From DASUPK01 sp963747425 (GTDB taxonomy: Bacteria > Actinomycetota > Thermoleophilia > Solirubrobacterales > 70-9), in contig CAVVFJ010000014.1 of NCBI GenBank assembly GCA_963747425.1, positions 248,001 through 312,000 of the forward strand: a stretch of 64,000 nucleotides of DNA, read 5' to 3'. Positions 1 through 7,233 of the stretch are shown here, in pieces (the stretch's first letter is position 1; the number at the start of each line of letters is the position of its first letter). Under the pieces are notes generated by a model. The model worked only from the letters and a program-made list of their open reading frames with translations, was not told the DNA's origin and searched no databases. The translations under genes were made by a program, and so were the position numbers.

Positions 1-654
1 CGCAACGTCGAGATCTTCACCGACTTCTCAGGCCGCGCCCCGGAGGGCAAGCCCCAGAAGATCACCATGCGCTTCCTCCGCTCCCCGGTCGAGATCCAGG
101 GCGACGGCAAGGTCGAGCGGATCGTGATCGGCCGCAACGAGCTTCAGCGGGACGAGTGCGGCCGCATCCGAGCCGTCGACACCGGCGAGCGCGAGACGAT
201 CGAGTGCGGCCTGGTCCTCCGCTCGATCGGCTACAAGGGAATCCCGATCGAGGGCGTCCCCTTCGATGACGGGCGAGGGCTGATCCACAACGAGGCCGGG
301 CAGGTCCACGACGGCGAGGGAAGCCAGATCCCGGGGCTCTACGCGGTCGGCTGGATCAAGCGAGGCCCCTCCGGCGTGATCGGCACGAACAAGAAGGACG
401 CACAGGAGACCGTCGACAAGCTCTTCGAGGACCTCGAGGCCGGGAACGTCCCCGATGCCGAGCTCGCGGGAGATCGCGGCTCGGTCGAGGCGCTGCTCAA
501 CGAGCGCAAGCCCGACCACGTCACCTTCGAGGGCTGGCAGGCGATCGACGCCGCCGAGGTCGAGGCGGGTAAGCCGCACGGCCGCCCGCGCGTCAAGTTC
601 TGCCGGACTCACGAAATGGTCGAGGCGTCGAAGGCCGCCAAGACCGCCGCCTGA
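1..654 (+). CDS. Ferredoxin--NADP+ reductase, FprA-like (C-terminal part, cut by window start)
   Basis: The C-terminal 217 residues of a gene that begins before the window. The stretch GWIKRGPSGVIGTNKKDA is typical of adrenodoxin-reductase-type flavoproteins (FprA), which transfer electrons between NADPH and ferredoxin in the cytoplasm. LVLRSIGYKG a little earlier belongs to the same NADP-binding region; the FAD motif must lie upstream, outside the window. The reading frame is open from base 1. A BolA gene starts 4 bp after the stop and a CGFS glutaredoxin follows, so this is probably part of a redox and Fe-S operon. Family assignment is firm; the electron partner is inferred. Confidence 0.85.
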   Translation, partial: RNVEIFTDFSGRAPEGKPQKITMRFLRSPVEIQGDGKVERIVIGRNELQRDECGRIRAVDTGERETIECGLVLRSIGYKGIPIEGVPFDDGRGLIHNEAGQVHDGEGSQIPGLYAVGWIKRGPSGVIGTNKKDAQETVDKLFEDLEAGNVPDAELAGDRGSVEALLNERKPDHVTFEGWQAIDAAEVEAGKPHGRPRVKFCRTHEMVEASKAAKTAA

Positions 655-658
655 GCCG

Positions 659-895
659 ATGGCCATCTCGAACGACGAGGTGCGGCTGATGATCGAGGCC
701 TCGCTGCCGGGGGCCCAGGTCGAGGTCGTCGACGAGACGGGCACCCAGGATCACCTGCGGGCGACGGTCAGCGCCCCTCAGTTCGAGGGCCTCTCGCGGA
801 TCGAGCAGCACAAGCTGGTCAAGAGGGCGGTCCAGACCCGCTTCGACGACGGCTCGATCCACGCGCTCTCGATCAAGACGTCGGTGCCGGAGTAG
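659..895 (+). CDS. BolA family protein
   Basis: A 78-residue protein with the BolA-like layout: an N-terminal helix (VRLMIEASLPGAQVEV), a central strand region and a C-terminal helix-loop containing LSRIEQHKLVKRAV. BolA proteins form [2Fe-2S]-bridged heterodimers with CGFS monothiol glutaredoxins. The next gene, 22 bp downstream on the same strand, encodes such a glutaredoxin, which strongly supports the call. The frame is open further upstream (from 455), but that part overlaps the reductase; the ATG at 659, 4 bp after the reductase stop, is the sensible start. The partner and Fe-S role come from the family, not from the sequence alone. Confidence 0.85.
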   Translation: MAISNDEVRLMIEASLPGAQVEVVDETGTQDHLRATVSAPQFEGLSRIEQHKLVKRAVQTRFDDGSIHALSIKTSVPE

Positions 896-917
896 CACCT
901 GCGTATGATGAGCCGAG

Positions 918-1319
918 ATGACTGAACCCACTCTCAAGGACAAGGTCGAGGAGCTGATCCGGGAGAACCAGGTCCTTCTCTTCATGAAGGGCAACCCGGA
1001 GGCGCCTCAGTGTGGCTTCTCCATGCGGGTCGTCAACGTGCTCGAGTCCTACGGGGTCGAGTACGGCGCGGTCGACGTGCTGCCGGCGCTCCAGCCGCTG
1101 CGCGAGGTGACCGCCGAGATCTCCGACTGGCAGACCTTTCCCCAGCTCTACGTCAAGGGCGAGCTGGTGGGCGGCGCCGATATCGTCGAGGAGATGGACG
1201 AGTCCGGCGAGCTGGCGACGCTACTCGGCGTCGAGCAGCCGGAGCGCCCGGCGACGTCGGCCAAGGAGGAGCTCCAGGCAGACCCGCAGCAGAGCCCGCC
1301 GATCCAGATCCAGCGCTAG
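918..1319 (+). CDS. grxD: Monothiol CGFS glutaredoxin (Grx4/GrxD family)
   Basis: A 133-residue thioredoxin-fold protein. It has the diagnostic CGFS active site (Cys32), the preceding LLFMKG strand, the TFPQLYVKGELVGG cis-Pro and glutathione-binding segment, and DIVEEM near the end. CGFS glutaredoxins bind a [2Fe-2S] cluster with glutathione and hand it to carriers such as A-type proteins; they pair with BolA, encoded just upstream. About 25 extra residues at the C-terminus, rich in Ala, Pro and Gln, look like a disordered tail. The gene ends 15 bp from the convergent A-type carrier gene, so three Fe-S trafficking genes sit together. Confidence 0.93.
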   Translation: MTEPTLKDKVEELIRENQVLLFMKGNPEAPQCGFSMRVVNVLESYGVEYGAVDVLPALQPLREVTAEISDWQTFPQLYVKGELVGGADIVEEMDESGELATLLGVEQPERPATSAKEELQADPQQSPPIQIQR

Positions 1320-1334
1320 ACCGAGCGGTTCCGG

Positions 1335-1709
1335 CTAGACCGCGGCGGCCTGCTCGGCCGTGTCTTCCTTCACCTGGAAGGAAGAGCCGCAGCCGCAGGC
1401 CGCTTCGACGTTCGGGTTGTTGACCGAGAAGCCGGCGCCCTGGAGGCCGTCGACCCAATCGACCTCGGAGCCGAAGACGAACTGCATGCTCGTCTTGTCG
1501 ACGACGACCGCCACGCCCTGGTTCTCGAAGCGGTGGTCGTCCTCCTTAGGCGCGTCGAAGGCGAGCGCGTACTGGAAGCCTGAGCAACCGCCGCCGCGAA
1601 CCGCGACGCGCAGAGCCTGCTCGGCCCCGTTCTCCTGCTCGCCGAGCAGCTCCTTGATCTTGCCCGCCGCCTTGTCGGTCAGCGTGATGGGCTGTGTTGA
1701 CTCACTCAT
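1335..1709 (-). CDS. erpA: A-type iron-sulfur cluster carrier (IscA/ErpA/HesB family)
   Basis: A 124-residue protein with all three conserved cysteines of A-type carriers: Cys42 in GGGCSGFQY, and Cys105 and Cys107 in AACGCGSSF. It starts with the usual ITLTDKAAGKIKELL segment. Such proteins receive Fe-S clusters and insert them into target enzymes; in actinobacteria this copy usually serves general Fe-S maturation. It overlaps the 3' end of the upstream glutaredoxin-like gene by 8 bp on the same strand and converges with the CGFS glutaredoxin gene. The symbol is assigned by family; IscA versus ErpA cannot be settled from this sequence alone. Confidence 0.88.
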   Translation of the reverse strand: MSESTQPITLTDKAAGKIKELLGEQENGAEQALRVAVRGGGCSGFQYALAFDAPKEDDHRFENQGVAVVVDKTSMQFVFGSEVDWVDGLQGAGFSVNNPNVEAACGCGSSFQVKEDTAEQAAAV

Positions 1710-2019
1710 CGACCTGAATTGTAGAGGGCCGTCCCGCCGACCCCTCAGGGTTTTGCCCGGATTCCTCCCCGTAGGCCCAATCCAGGTACTGGCCGATCCG
1801 TCTTGAGTCGCTGACCACCTCGTCGCCGTCGATGAGGACGGGCACGTACGGCTGCTTGGTCAGCTCGACGATCTCGGGTCGCTGGGAGCGCCTGCGCTGG
1901 ACTCGCTCGGTTCGGTACTCGAGGCCGAGCTTGTTGAGGCGCCGCGCCACGGCCCCGCACGGACAGAGGAAGTTGGTCGGGGTGCCACAGCGATAGAGGA
2001 CGCGGCGGGGCTCGGTCAT
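1702..2019 (-). CDS. Thioredoxin-fold protein, glutathione S-transferase N-terminal-like
   Basis: A 105-residue protein with a thioredoxin-like N-terminal half: a beta strand (VLYRCGTP), a Cys-rich turn (FLCPCGAV) leading into a helix, and a later QPYVPVLIDGDEVVSDSRRI segment that matches the cis-Pro and Ser loop of glutaredoxin/GST N-domains. There is no C-terminal GST helical domain, so it is a single-domain form. Its ATG shares one base with the TGA of the upstream epimerase gene, and its 3' end overlaps the A-type carrier gene by 8 bp, so the three are probably co-transcribed. A thiol-redox role is inferred. Confidence 0.75.
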   Translation of the reverse strand: MTEPRRVLYRCGTPTNFLCPCGAVARRLNKLGLEYRTERVQRRRSQRPEIVELTKQPYVPVLIDGDEVVSDSRRIGQYLDWAYGEESGQNPEGSAGRPSTIQVDE

Positions 2020-3071
2020 CAGGTGAAGGGAAGCATGCGCAGGGCACCGCCGGTGGTGCGCAGCGCCAGGTCGGTGAGACGATGGCCCTCGGCGCGCTTG
2101 CCGAGCTCCTCGAGCTGCCAGCGGACGGTGTCCTCGAGCGTCTCCTCATGGGGGCGCGGCTCCCAGCCGAGCTGCTCGCGCGCCTTGTCGTTGCGGTAGG
2201 TGAACCACTGGCTTCCCGACCGCACCTCGTCGGCGGAGGTGGGCAGGCGCAGGCCGACGAGCTCCATCGCCTCCACGCTGGCCAGAGCCAGGCGGCCCTG
2301 CATGCGCAGCGGCGGGGACGGCACCCCCGCGATACGGCTGAGGTCGGCGAAGAGCCGCTGCTGGGTGAAGTTCCGGCCGGTGAGCAGGTAGCGCTCGCCG
2401 TCCTCGCCCTGCTCATCGGCCAGGACGTGGCCCTTGGCGACGTCGCGAACGTCGACGATGTTGATGGCTCCGTCCAGGTAGCCGGGGATGCGGCGGAGAA
2501 GAAGGCGGCGGACGAGCGCGTTCGAGGTGCCGCTCGGATTGGGGTCGTCGGGGCCGAGCACGAACGACGGATTGACGATCACCACCGGCAATCCCTTGGC
2601 AGCGGCGCGCATCGAGACCAGCTCGGCCTCGTGCTTGGAGTTGATGTAGGCGATGCCGAGGCGGCCGACCGTGAAGGGCTGGTCCTCGTCGATCGTCTCG
2701 CCCTTCCGGGCGGCCCCTACGGCGCTGGAGCTCGAGGTGAGCACCGCCTTGACGACGCCGGCTCGCAGCGCCTCCTCCATCACGTTCCGGGTCCCCTCGA
2801 CGTTGACCTCGAAGACCCGGTCCCGGGCGCGAGACCGCATCGAGGTCGTCCCCGCGACGTGGAAGACCCGCTCGACTCCCTTCATCGCCTTGCGAACGGC
2901 CTTGCGGTCGGTCACATCCCCCACGGCGCGCTCGAACTCGACCCCTTCGAGAGGCTTGGTGTTGCTCTCCTTGCGGACGAGCAGCTTCAGATCATCGCCC
3001 CGGCGAGCGAGTTCCCTGACCAGATGGAGACCGACAAAGCCCGTCCCGCCAGTGACGAGGGTCTTCGCCAT
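2019..3071 (-). CDS. NAD-dependent epimerase/dehydratase family protein (extended SDR)
   Basis: A 350-residue extended SDR. The N-terminal GGTGFVG nucleotide-binding motif is at residues 8-14, followed by an acidic GDVTD loop and an AGTTSM segment. The catalytic lysine region is YINSKHEAELV. NPSFVLGPDDPNPSGT is typical of the NmrA/dihydroflavonol-reductase-like group. The frame extends 21 codons further upstream, but the ATG at 3071 gives MAKTLVTGGTGFVG, the normal SDR start. It precedes and is translationally coupled (TGATG) to the thioredoxin-fold gene. Substrate unknown; a hopanoid-associated sugar epimerase-like or flavonol reductase-like enzyme is possible. Confidence 0.85.
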   Translation of the reverse strand: MAKTLVTGGTGFVGLHLVRELARRGDDLKLLVRKESNTKPLEGVEFERAVGDVTDRKAVRKAMKGVERVFHVAGTTSMRSRARDRVFEVNVEGTRNVMEEALRAGVVKAVLTSSSSAVGAARKGETIDEDQPFTVGRLGIAYINSKHEAELVSMRAAAKGLPVVIVNPSFVLGPDDPNPSGTSNALVRRLLLRRIPGYLDGAINIVDVRDVAKGHVLADEQGEDGERYLLTGRNFTQQRLFADLSRIAGVPSPPLRMQGRLALASVEAMELVGLRLPTSADEVRSGSQWFTYRNDKAREQLGWEPRPHEETLEDTVRWQLEELGKRAEGHRLTDLALRTTGGALRMLPFT

Positions 3072-3097
3072 ACCGCGGGCATGGTAGAACGCCCGGG

Positions 3098-3967
3098 ATG
3101 CCCTCGACCGCGGTCGTCGCCGACACGACCTCATATCTGCCGCGCGAGCTCCTGGAGAAGCACGACATCCGGGAGGTGAGCCTCTACGTCGGGCTCGAGG
3201 GCGAGCAGGATCGCGAGGCGGACATCACCGACCTTCACGACTTCTACGAGCGTCTGCGCGTCTCCGACCAGACGGTGACGACCTCGCAGCCATCGGTCGG
3301 GGACTTCATCTCCGTCTACGAGCCGCTGCTGGCCGAAGGCAAGGAGATCGTCTCGATCCATCTTTCCTCGGGGATCTCGGGCACTTGCGAGTCGGCGATG
3401 CAGGCGCGAGAGCGCCTCAAGGCCCAGGGCAAGGGCGGCGAGCGGATCGAGGTCTGCGATTCGCGGACCGGCGCCGGTGGGATGGGCCTGATGATCCTGG
3501 CTGCCGCGCACGCGGCCGAGAAGGCCGGGAGCGCCGCCGAGGTGAAGCAGGCCGCCGACGCGGCGCGCGAGGATCTCAAGATCTGGTTCGCGGTCGACAC
3601 GCTCGACTACCTGCGGCGGGGCGGCCGGATCGGCGCGGCGCGCGCCTGGATCGGCACCACTCTGAAGATCAAGCCGATCCTCACGCTCGAGGAGGAGATC
3701 ACCCCGATCGAGCGCGTGCGGACGCGGAGCCGGGCGTTCGAGCGGATGGTCGACTACGGGCGCCAGCGCCACGAGGCCGGCGCCGACGCCTGGGTGGTCC
3801 AGCACGTGCAGGACCCCGAGAACGCCCAGCGGCTGGTCGAGGCATGCAGGCCGATCTTCGGCTCTGACCCGGTGTTCACCTCCGAGGTAGGCCCCGTGAT
3901 CGGCGCGCACGTCGGTCCGGGCCTGGTCGGGATCGGCGGGATCCCGCGGTCGCACCTCGAGTCTTGA
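3098..3967 (+). CDS. DegV family fatty-acid-binding protein
   Basis: A 289-residue DegV protein. VADTTSYLP at the N-terminus is the family's usual first strand and acidic site, and HLSSGISGTCESA contains the Ser-rich loop that holds the fatty acid head group. YLRRGGRIG and the C-terminal VGPVIGAHVGPG are also family hallmarks. DegV/FakB proteins bind fatty acids for kinases such as FakA, so a role in lipid handling is expected from the family. It is divergent from the epimerase gene (26 bp between starts) and converges with a MarR gene. No FakA kinase gene is in the window. Confidence 0.92.
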   Translation: MPSTAVVADTTSYLPRELLEKHDIREVSLYVGLEGEQDREADITDLHDFYERLRVSDQTVTTSQPSVGDFISVYEPLLAEGKEIVSIHLSSGISGTCESAMQARERLKAQGKGGERIEVCDSRTGAGGMGLMILAAAHAAEKAGSAAEVKQAADAAREDLKIWFAVDTLDYLRRGGRIGAARAWIGTTLKIKPILTLEEEITPIERVRTRSRAFERMVDYGRQRHEAGADAWVVQHVQDPENAQRLVEACRPIFGSDPVFTSEVGPVIGAHVGPGLVGIGGIPRSHLES

Positions 3968-3968
3968 C

Positions 3969-4454
3969 TCAGTCGCCCTCCGCCGAGCTCCACGGCGGCT
4001 GGGGCGGCGATGAGGTCAGCGCCTGCCGGAGCAGGCCGAGCAGCTCGTGCCGCTCGGTCTTGGACAGGCCCTGGAGGACCTCGTCCTCGACCTCGTCGTT
4101 GAGCTTGCGTCCGCGCTCGAGGGCCTTGCGGCCCTTGGACGTCACCACGACCACCCGCGCCCGGCGGTCATTGGGGTGCGGCGTTCGGGTGACCAGCCCC
4201 GAGCGTTCGAGTCCGTCGAGCAGCGCGACCATGGTGCTCGGGTCGATCCCGATCGCCTTGCCGATCTCCTGCTGAATCATCGCGTCGCTCTTGCCGAGCA
4301 GGTTGAGCACCGCAAAGGAAGCCGGCGTCAGCCCGATCGACTCGAGCTTCTCGGCAATCCTGGTGTGCGAAGCGCGCCAGAGGCGGAAGAAGAGCTGTCC
4401 GGCGAACTCGGTCGCGTCGGTGCTGGGAGGGGACTGGCCGGGCATGAGGGTCAT
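3969..4454 (-). CDS. MarR family transcriptional regulator
   Basis: A 161-residue winged-helix regulator. The central region IGLTPASFAVLNLLG, IGKAIGIDPSTMVALLDGLERSGLV and TPHPNDRRARVVVVTSKG shows the MarR recognition helix and the DxRxR wing. Helices at both ends should form the dimer interface. ATG codons at 4454 and 4445 are both possible starts. The gene is divergent from a DUF1801 gene, and the intergenic region carries two inverted repeats that could be its own operators. The ligand and the wider regulon are unknown. Confidence 0.9.
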   Translation of the reverse strand: MTLMPGQSPPSTDATEFAGQLFFRLWRASHTRIAEKLESIGLTPASFAVLNLLGKSDAMIQQEIGKAIGIDPSTMVALLDGLERSGLVTRTPHPNDRRARVVVVTSKGRKALERGRKLNDEVEDEVLQGLSKTERHELLGLLRQALTSSPPQPPWSSAEGD

Positions 4455-4462
4455 CTTCGCAG

Positions 4463-4497
4463 ATTTGGTTGGTCTGGCAAATAGTTTGTGCTACAAA
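4463..4497. promoter_or_regulatory. Candidate MarR operators in divergent promoter
   Basis: Two inverted repeats lie side by side between the divergent MarR and DUF1801 genes: ATTTG-N10-CAAAT at 4463-4482, and TTTGT-GCT-ACAAA at 4485-4497. The stretch is AT-rich against a G+C-rich background. MarR proteins often repress their own promoter by binding such short dyads. Binding is inferred from position and symmetry only. Confidence 0.5.
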
Positions 4498-4548
4498 TCA
4501 TTCTAGCTTGACGCCAACAGGACTTCAGGAGTGACCATGGAGGTTTCT

Positions 4549-5028
4549 ATGAGCCCGAAGAAGGACACGCGGAAGTCAGCCAAGAGCAGCACCGCGAACC
4601 GCAAGAAGTCCAACGGCTTCACGGACGAGGAGCGAGCCGCGATGAGGGAACGCGCCCGAGAGCTGAAGGCGGAGGCGCGCGGCAAGAAGGCCAGGGCGGA
4701 CGGGGAAGCGGACCTGCTCGCGAAGGTCGCCGAGATGAAGGAACCGGATCGCGCCATGGCCAAGCGGCTCCACGCGATCGTCACAGACACCGCGCCGGGC
4801 CTCGCGCCGAGGACCTGGTACGGGATGCCGGCGTATGCCAAGGACGGCAAGGTCCTCTGCTACTTCCAGAGCGCCCAGAAGTTCAAGTCGAGGTACGCGA
4901 CCTTCGGCTTCAGCGACACGGCGAACCTCGACGAAGGCGCTATGTGGCCGGTCGCCTTCGCCCTCAGGAAGCTGACGGCGACCGAAGAGGCAAGGATCGT
5001 CGAGCTCGTGAAGAAAGCGGTGGGCTGA
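4549..5028 (+). CDS. DUF1801 / YdhG-like domain protein
   Basis: A 159-residue cytoplasmic protein. The first 60 residues are Lys/Glu-rich and probably helical (KKDTRKSAKSS to RELKAEARGKK). The second half carries the DUF1801-type core: APGLAPRTWYGMPAY, VLCYFQSAQKFKSRYATFGF and a C-terminal helix. Relatives include the B. subtilis iron chaperone Fra and YdhG, but the function here is not established. Three in-frame starts compete: GTG 4531, ATG 4537 and ATG 4549. The last was chosen because GGAGG at 4539-4543 sits 5 bp ahead of it. Divergent from the MarR gene, so a possible target of it. Confidence 0.75.
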   Translation: MSPKKDTRKSAKSSTANRKKSNGFTDEERAAMRERARELKAEARGKKARADGEADLLAKVAEMKEPDRAMAKRLHAIVTDTAPGLAPRTWYGMPAYAKDGKVLCYFQSAQKFKSRYATFGFSDTANLDEGAMWPVAFALRKLTATEEARIVELVKKAVG

Positions 5029-5030
5029 CC

Positions 5031-5309
5031 TCAGCCCCGCCGCCGGCCGAGCGCGATCGCCCCACCGATCAGGAAACCGACCACGGCCGCGCCGACCGCG
5101 AGCTCCGTGCGGTGCTCCCGGATCTGACGGCGGACGTCGGTCACCTGCACCCAGCGGTTCCGCAGCGCATCGACAGATCGGGAGAAGTCCTGGCGCTGCT
5201 GGACGATGTCCCGCCGGATCTGCTCGGAGGAGCGGGTGCCGGGCGGAGGAGGCGAGAAGCGCCCGTTGCCTCCGGTCGGAAGGGCGGTGCGGCCCGGGGG
5301 CGTGCTCAT
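5031..5309 (-). CDS. DUF3618 family membrane-anchored protein
   Basis: A 92-residue protein. The N-terminal third is Pro/Gly-rich. SSEQIRRDIVQQRQDFSRSVDALRNR is the conserved amphipathic segment of DUF3618 proteins, and one transmembrane helix (LAVGAAVVGFLIGGAIAL) is followed by a short Arg tail. DUF3618 genes are usually found next to phage-holin-like genes, exactly as here: the upstream gene on this strand overlaps it by 4 bp. Function unknown; a role in envelope stress has been suggested by context only. Confidence 0.8.
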   Translation of the reverse strand: MSTPPGRTALPTGGNGRFSPPPPGTRSSEQIRRDIVQQRQDFSRSVDALRNRWVQVTDVRRQIREHRTELAVGAAVVGFLIGGAIALGRRRG

Positions 5310-5785
5310 GGTGCGTCCTCCTGTCCGTTCTGTCCCTCGAAAGCGGCCTTGATCTCCTTGGCCTCCTCGATCGCCATGTCGGGCGTCGGAGGCGCCGCGC
5401 GCTTGAACGATCGATAGGCGAACAGGCCCCCGGCGATGCCGATCAGCAGGAACAGACCCGCCTCGACGAAGAACCCGGCCCAGGGGTTGTCGAACACCAG
5501 GTCGTTGAGGAGCCAGGCGAAGCCGTGCATCCCGAGCGCCAGGGCGAGCAGGGCGAAGACCCCTGCGACCAGTCCCGCGACCGAGCCACGAAGCAGGCTG
5601 TTGAACTTCTCCGTGACCTCGGTCTTGGCGAGCTCGATCTCCTCACGGATCAGGACCGAGGCCTGATCGGAGACCTCGAAGACGAGCTCCCCGACCGTCA
5701 TGTCCTCCGGACGCTTGTCGCCGTTGGCGGGCGCCTGCTCCGCGGGCGGCGTCTGCTGCGGCTGGCTGCCCTCGCCGTCGGTCAT
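5306..5785 (-). CDS. Phage-holin-like membrane protein (Phage_holin_3_6 / DUF1469 type)
   Basis: A 159-residue protein. After a disordered Pro/Gln-rich start, the segment MTVGELVFEVSDQASVLIREEIELAKTEV (the usual N-terminal helix of this family; key residues Glu, Leu, Ile, Arg, Glu) leads to two transmembrane helices separated by a short loop, then a cytoplasmic helical tail. Despite the name, chromosomal members are not phage lysis proteins. It lies in the middle of a three-gene minus-strand unit with 4-bp overlaps on both sides (44-residue gene upstream, DUF3618 downstream). Confidence 0.85.
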   Translation of the reverse strand: MTDGEGSQPQQTPPAEQAPANGDKRPEDMTVGELVFEVSDQASVLIREEIELAKTEVTEKFNSLLRGSVAGLVAGVFALLALALGMHGFAWLLNDLVFDNPWAGFFVEAGLFLLIGIAGGLFAYRSFKRAAPPTPDMAIEEAKEIKAAFEGQNGQEDAP

Positions 5786-5916
5786 TCGGGCGGTTCCTCG
5801 TTGAAGACGCGGCGCCAGATCACCTCGGAGAGCCGGTGCGCCGCTACGGTCGCCAGCGCGCCGGTCGCCGCCAGCAGCCCGGCCCAGATCAGTCGCCTCA
5901 AGATTTCGCTGTCCAT
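5782..5916 (-). CDS. Small membrane protein, 44 residues
   Basis: A short gene read directly from the sequence: ATG at 5916, stop TGA at 5782-5784. The protein begins MDSEILRRLIWAGLLAATGA, continues as one hydrophobic helix, and ends VIWRRVFNEEPPE. AGGAGG lies a few bases upstream of the ATG. Its TGA overlaps the ATG of the holin-like gene by 4 bp (ATGA), the same coupling that links the holin-like and DUF3618 genes. This is good evidence that it is the first gene of a three-gene membrane operon. Small DUF4235-like proteins often occupy this place, but the match is only by context. Confidence 0.7.
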   Translation of the reverse strand: MDSEILRRLIWAGLLAATGALATVAAHRLSEVIWRRVFNEEPPE

Positions 5917-5945
5917 GCTTTGCCCTCCTCTCCCGGGGGTCGCTG

Positions 5946-7226
5946 CTACCCGGGCTCTTGCGAGGAGTAAACCAACTCGGCGCTCTGGCCGTTGGCCTGC
6001 GGCATGGTCCGCTCGGCGTAGGTCGCCCAGCGCTCGAAGAAGGTGCGGTAGACGGCGTGGGTCCAGCCCGGATCGGCGGCCTCGAGCAGGCCGTGGGAGC
6101 CGTGGGGCAGGATCCAGACGCGGACGAGGTCGTTGTCCTCGGCAGCCTCGGCCAGCATCCGAGCGTGCTCGACCTTGATGATCGGGTCGTCCTCGGGATG
6201 CAGGATGAGCAGGGGCACCTTCGCGCCCGGCACGTGATCGATCCCCCTCGCCTCGGTCCAGATCTCCTCGGCGTCCACCTCGTAGTACGGGGCGGAGACG
6301 TGCTCCATCACTTGCTGCATGTCCTCAGCTTCCGGCGGCCAGCGCCCTGAGCGAACGCGCGAGATCAGCGCCGCCTCGAACGCCCTGTGAATCGGATAGC
6401 GGGGATGGCCCCGAGGCACCGGCTCGGAGAGCCGCTCCCAGGCGAGCTTCGGCACCGCGGGCGGCGAGACGGCGAGGATCCCGCCGTCGAGTGCCGTGGG
6501 AGTGTCGTCCTGGTCGCAGGCGTTCAGCACCGAGCTCCCGCCCAGCGAGATCCCGAGGGCGCCGACGCTGGTGCCGCCGAGCTCCTTCATGTAGCGAGCG
6601 AGGCTGAGGATGTCCAGGCTCTCCTTCCAGCCGGCCGTCGATGGCGCCGGGCTGGTCAGCTCGGTCATCCCGAAGCTGCGCAGGTCCAGGGCGGCCACGT
6701 TGAAGCCCCACTCGTAGAAGGCCCGCACCGCGATCTGCCGGACGTAGTCGAAGCGGCTCGACGTGAAGAGACCGTGGACCACGATCAGCGAGGGGCGCGC
6801 CGCCTCCTGGAGCGCGATTGAGGCGGCGATCCGCTCCCCGTCCGCTCCCTCGACGATGTGGTCCTTGAACTGACCGGGGTAGCGGTAGCCGATCACGGCA
6901 CCCTCGCGGTGCTGCGCGACCACGAAGTTGGAGATGTCGGCGAAGCCTCTTCTCAGCTCCGCGAGGTCTGAGTGGCGCAGGTGCTGCGGGATCGTCTGCA
7001 GATCCCGCATCAGCGCGTCCATGGTGCGCTCCTGCTCCGCCGGCACCGGCAGCGGCCGCCTGCCGCGGCGCTCGAGCGCCACCAGGAAGTTCCGCACGCG
7101 CCCGCCGATCAGCTGGCCGAAGAGCCAGAGCGGCAGCAGGATCAGCCCGAGCAGGACATTGGCGACCTTCGCGGCGCCATGCAGGGCGCGGTCCTGTCGC
7201 TGGGTCCTTGCCAGCCCCTCCCACAT
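5946..7226 (-). CDS. Alpha/beta hydrolase, membrane-anchored
   Basis: A 426-residue hydrolase. A hydrophobic segment near residues 18-35 (VANVLLGLILLPLWLFG) suggests an N-terminal membrane anchor. The alpha/beta core has VVHGLFTSSRFDYV (oxyanion region), the nucleophile elbow GISLGGS, an acid in LILHPEDDPI and the histidine in LPHGSHGLLEA, so the catalytic triad appears complete. The frame is open 64 codons further upstream, but that part overlaps the TetR gene; ATG 7226, 7 bp after the TetR stop, was chosen. Third gene of a nitrilase-TetR-hydrolase unit. Substrate unknown; lipid or ester hydrolysis is likely. Confidence 0.82.
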   Translation of the reverse strand: MWEGLARTQRQDRALHGAAKVANVLLGLILLPLWLFGQLIGGRVRNFLVALERRGRRPLPVPAEQERTMDALMRDLQTIPQHLRHSDLAELRRGFADISNFVVAQHREGAVIGYRYPGQFKDHIVEGADGERIAASIALQEAARPSLIVVHGLFTSSRFDYVRQIAVRAFYEWGFNVAALDLRSFGMTELTSPAPSTAGWKESLDILSLARYMKELGGTSVGALGISLGGSSVLNACDQDDTPTALDGGILAVSPPAVPKLAWERLSEPVPRGHPRYPIHRAFEAALISRVRSGRWPPEAEDMQQVMEHVSAPYYEVDAEEIWTEARGIDHVPGAKVPLLILHPEDDPIIKVEHARMLAEAAEDNDLVRVWILPHGSHGLLEAADPGWTHAVYRTFFERWATYAERTMPQANGQSAELVYSSQEPG

Positions 7227-7233
7227 AGGCGGG

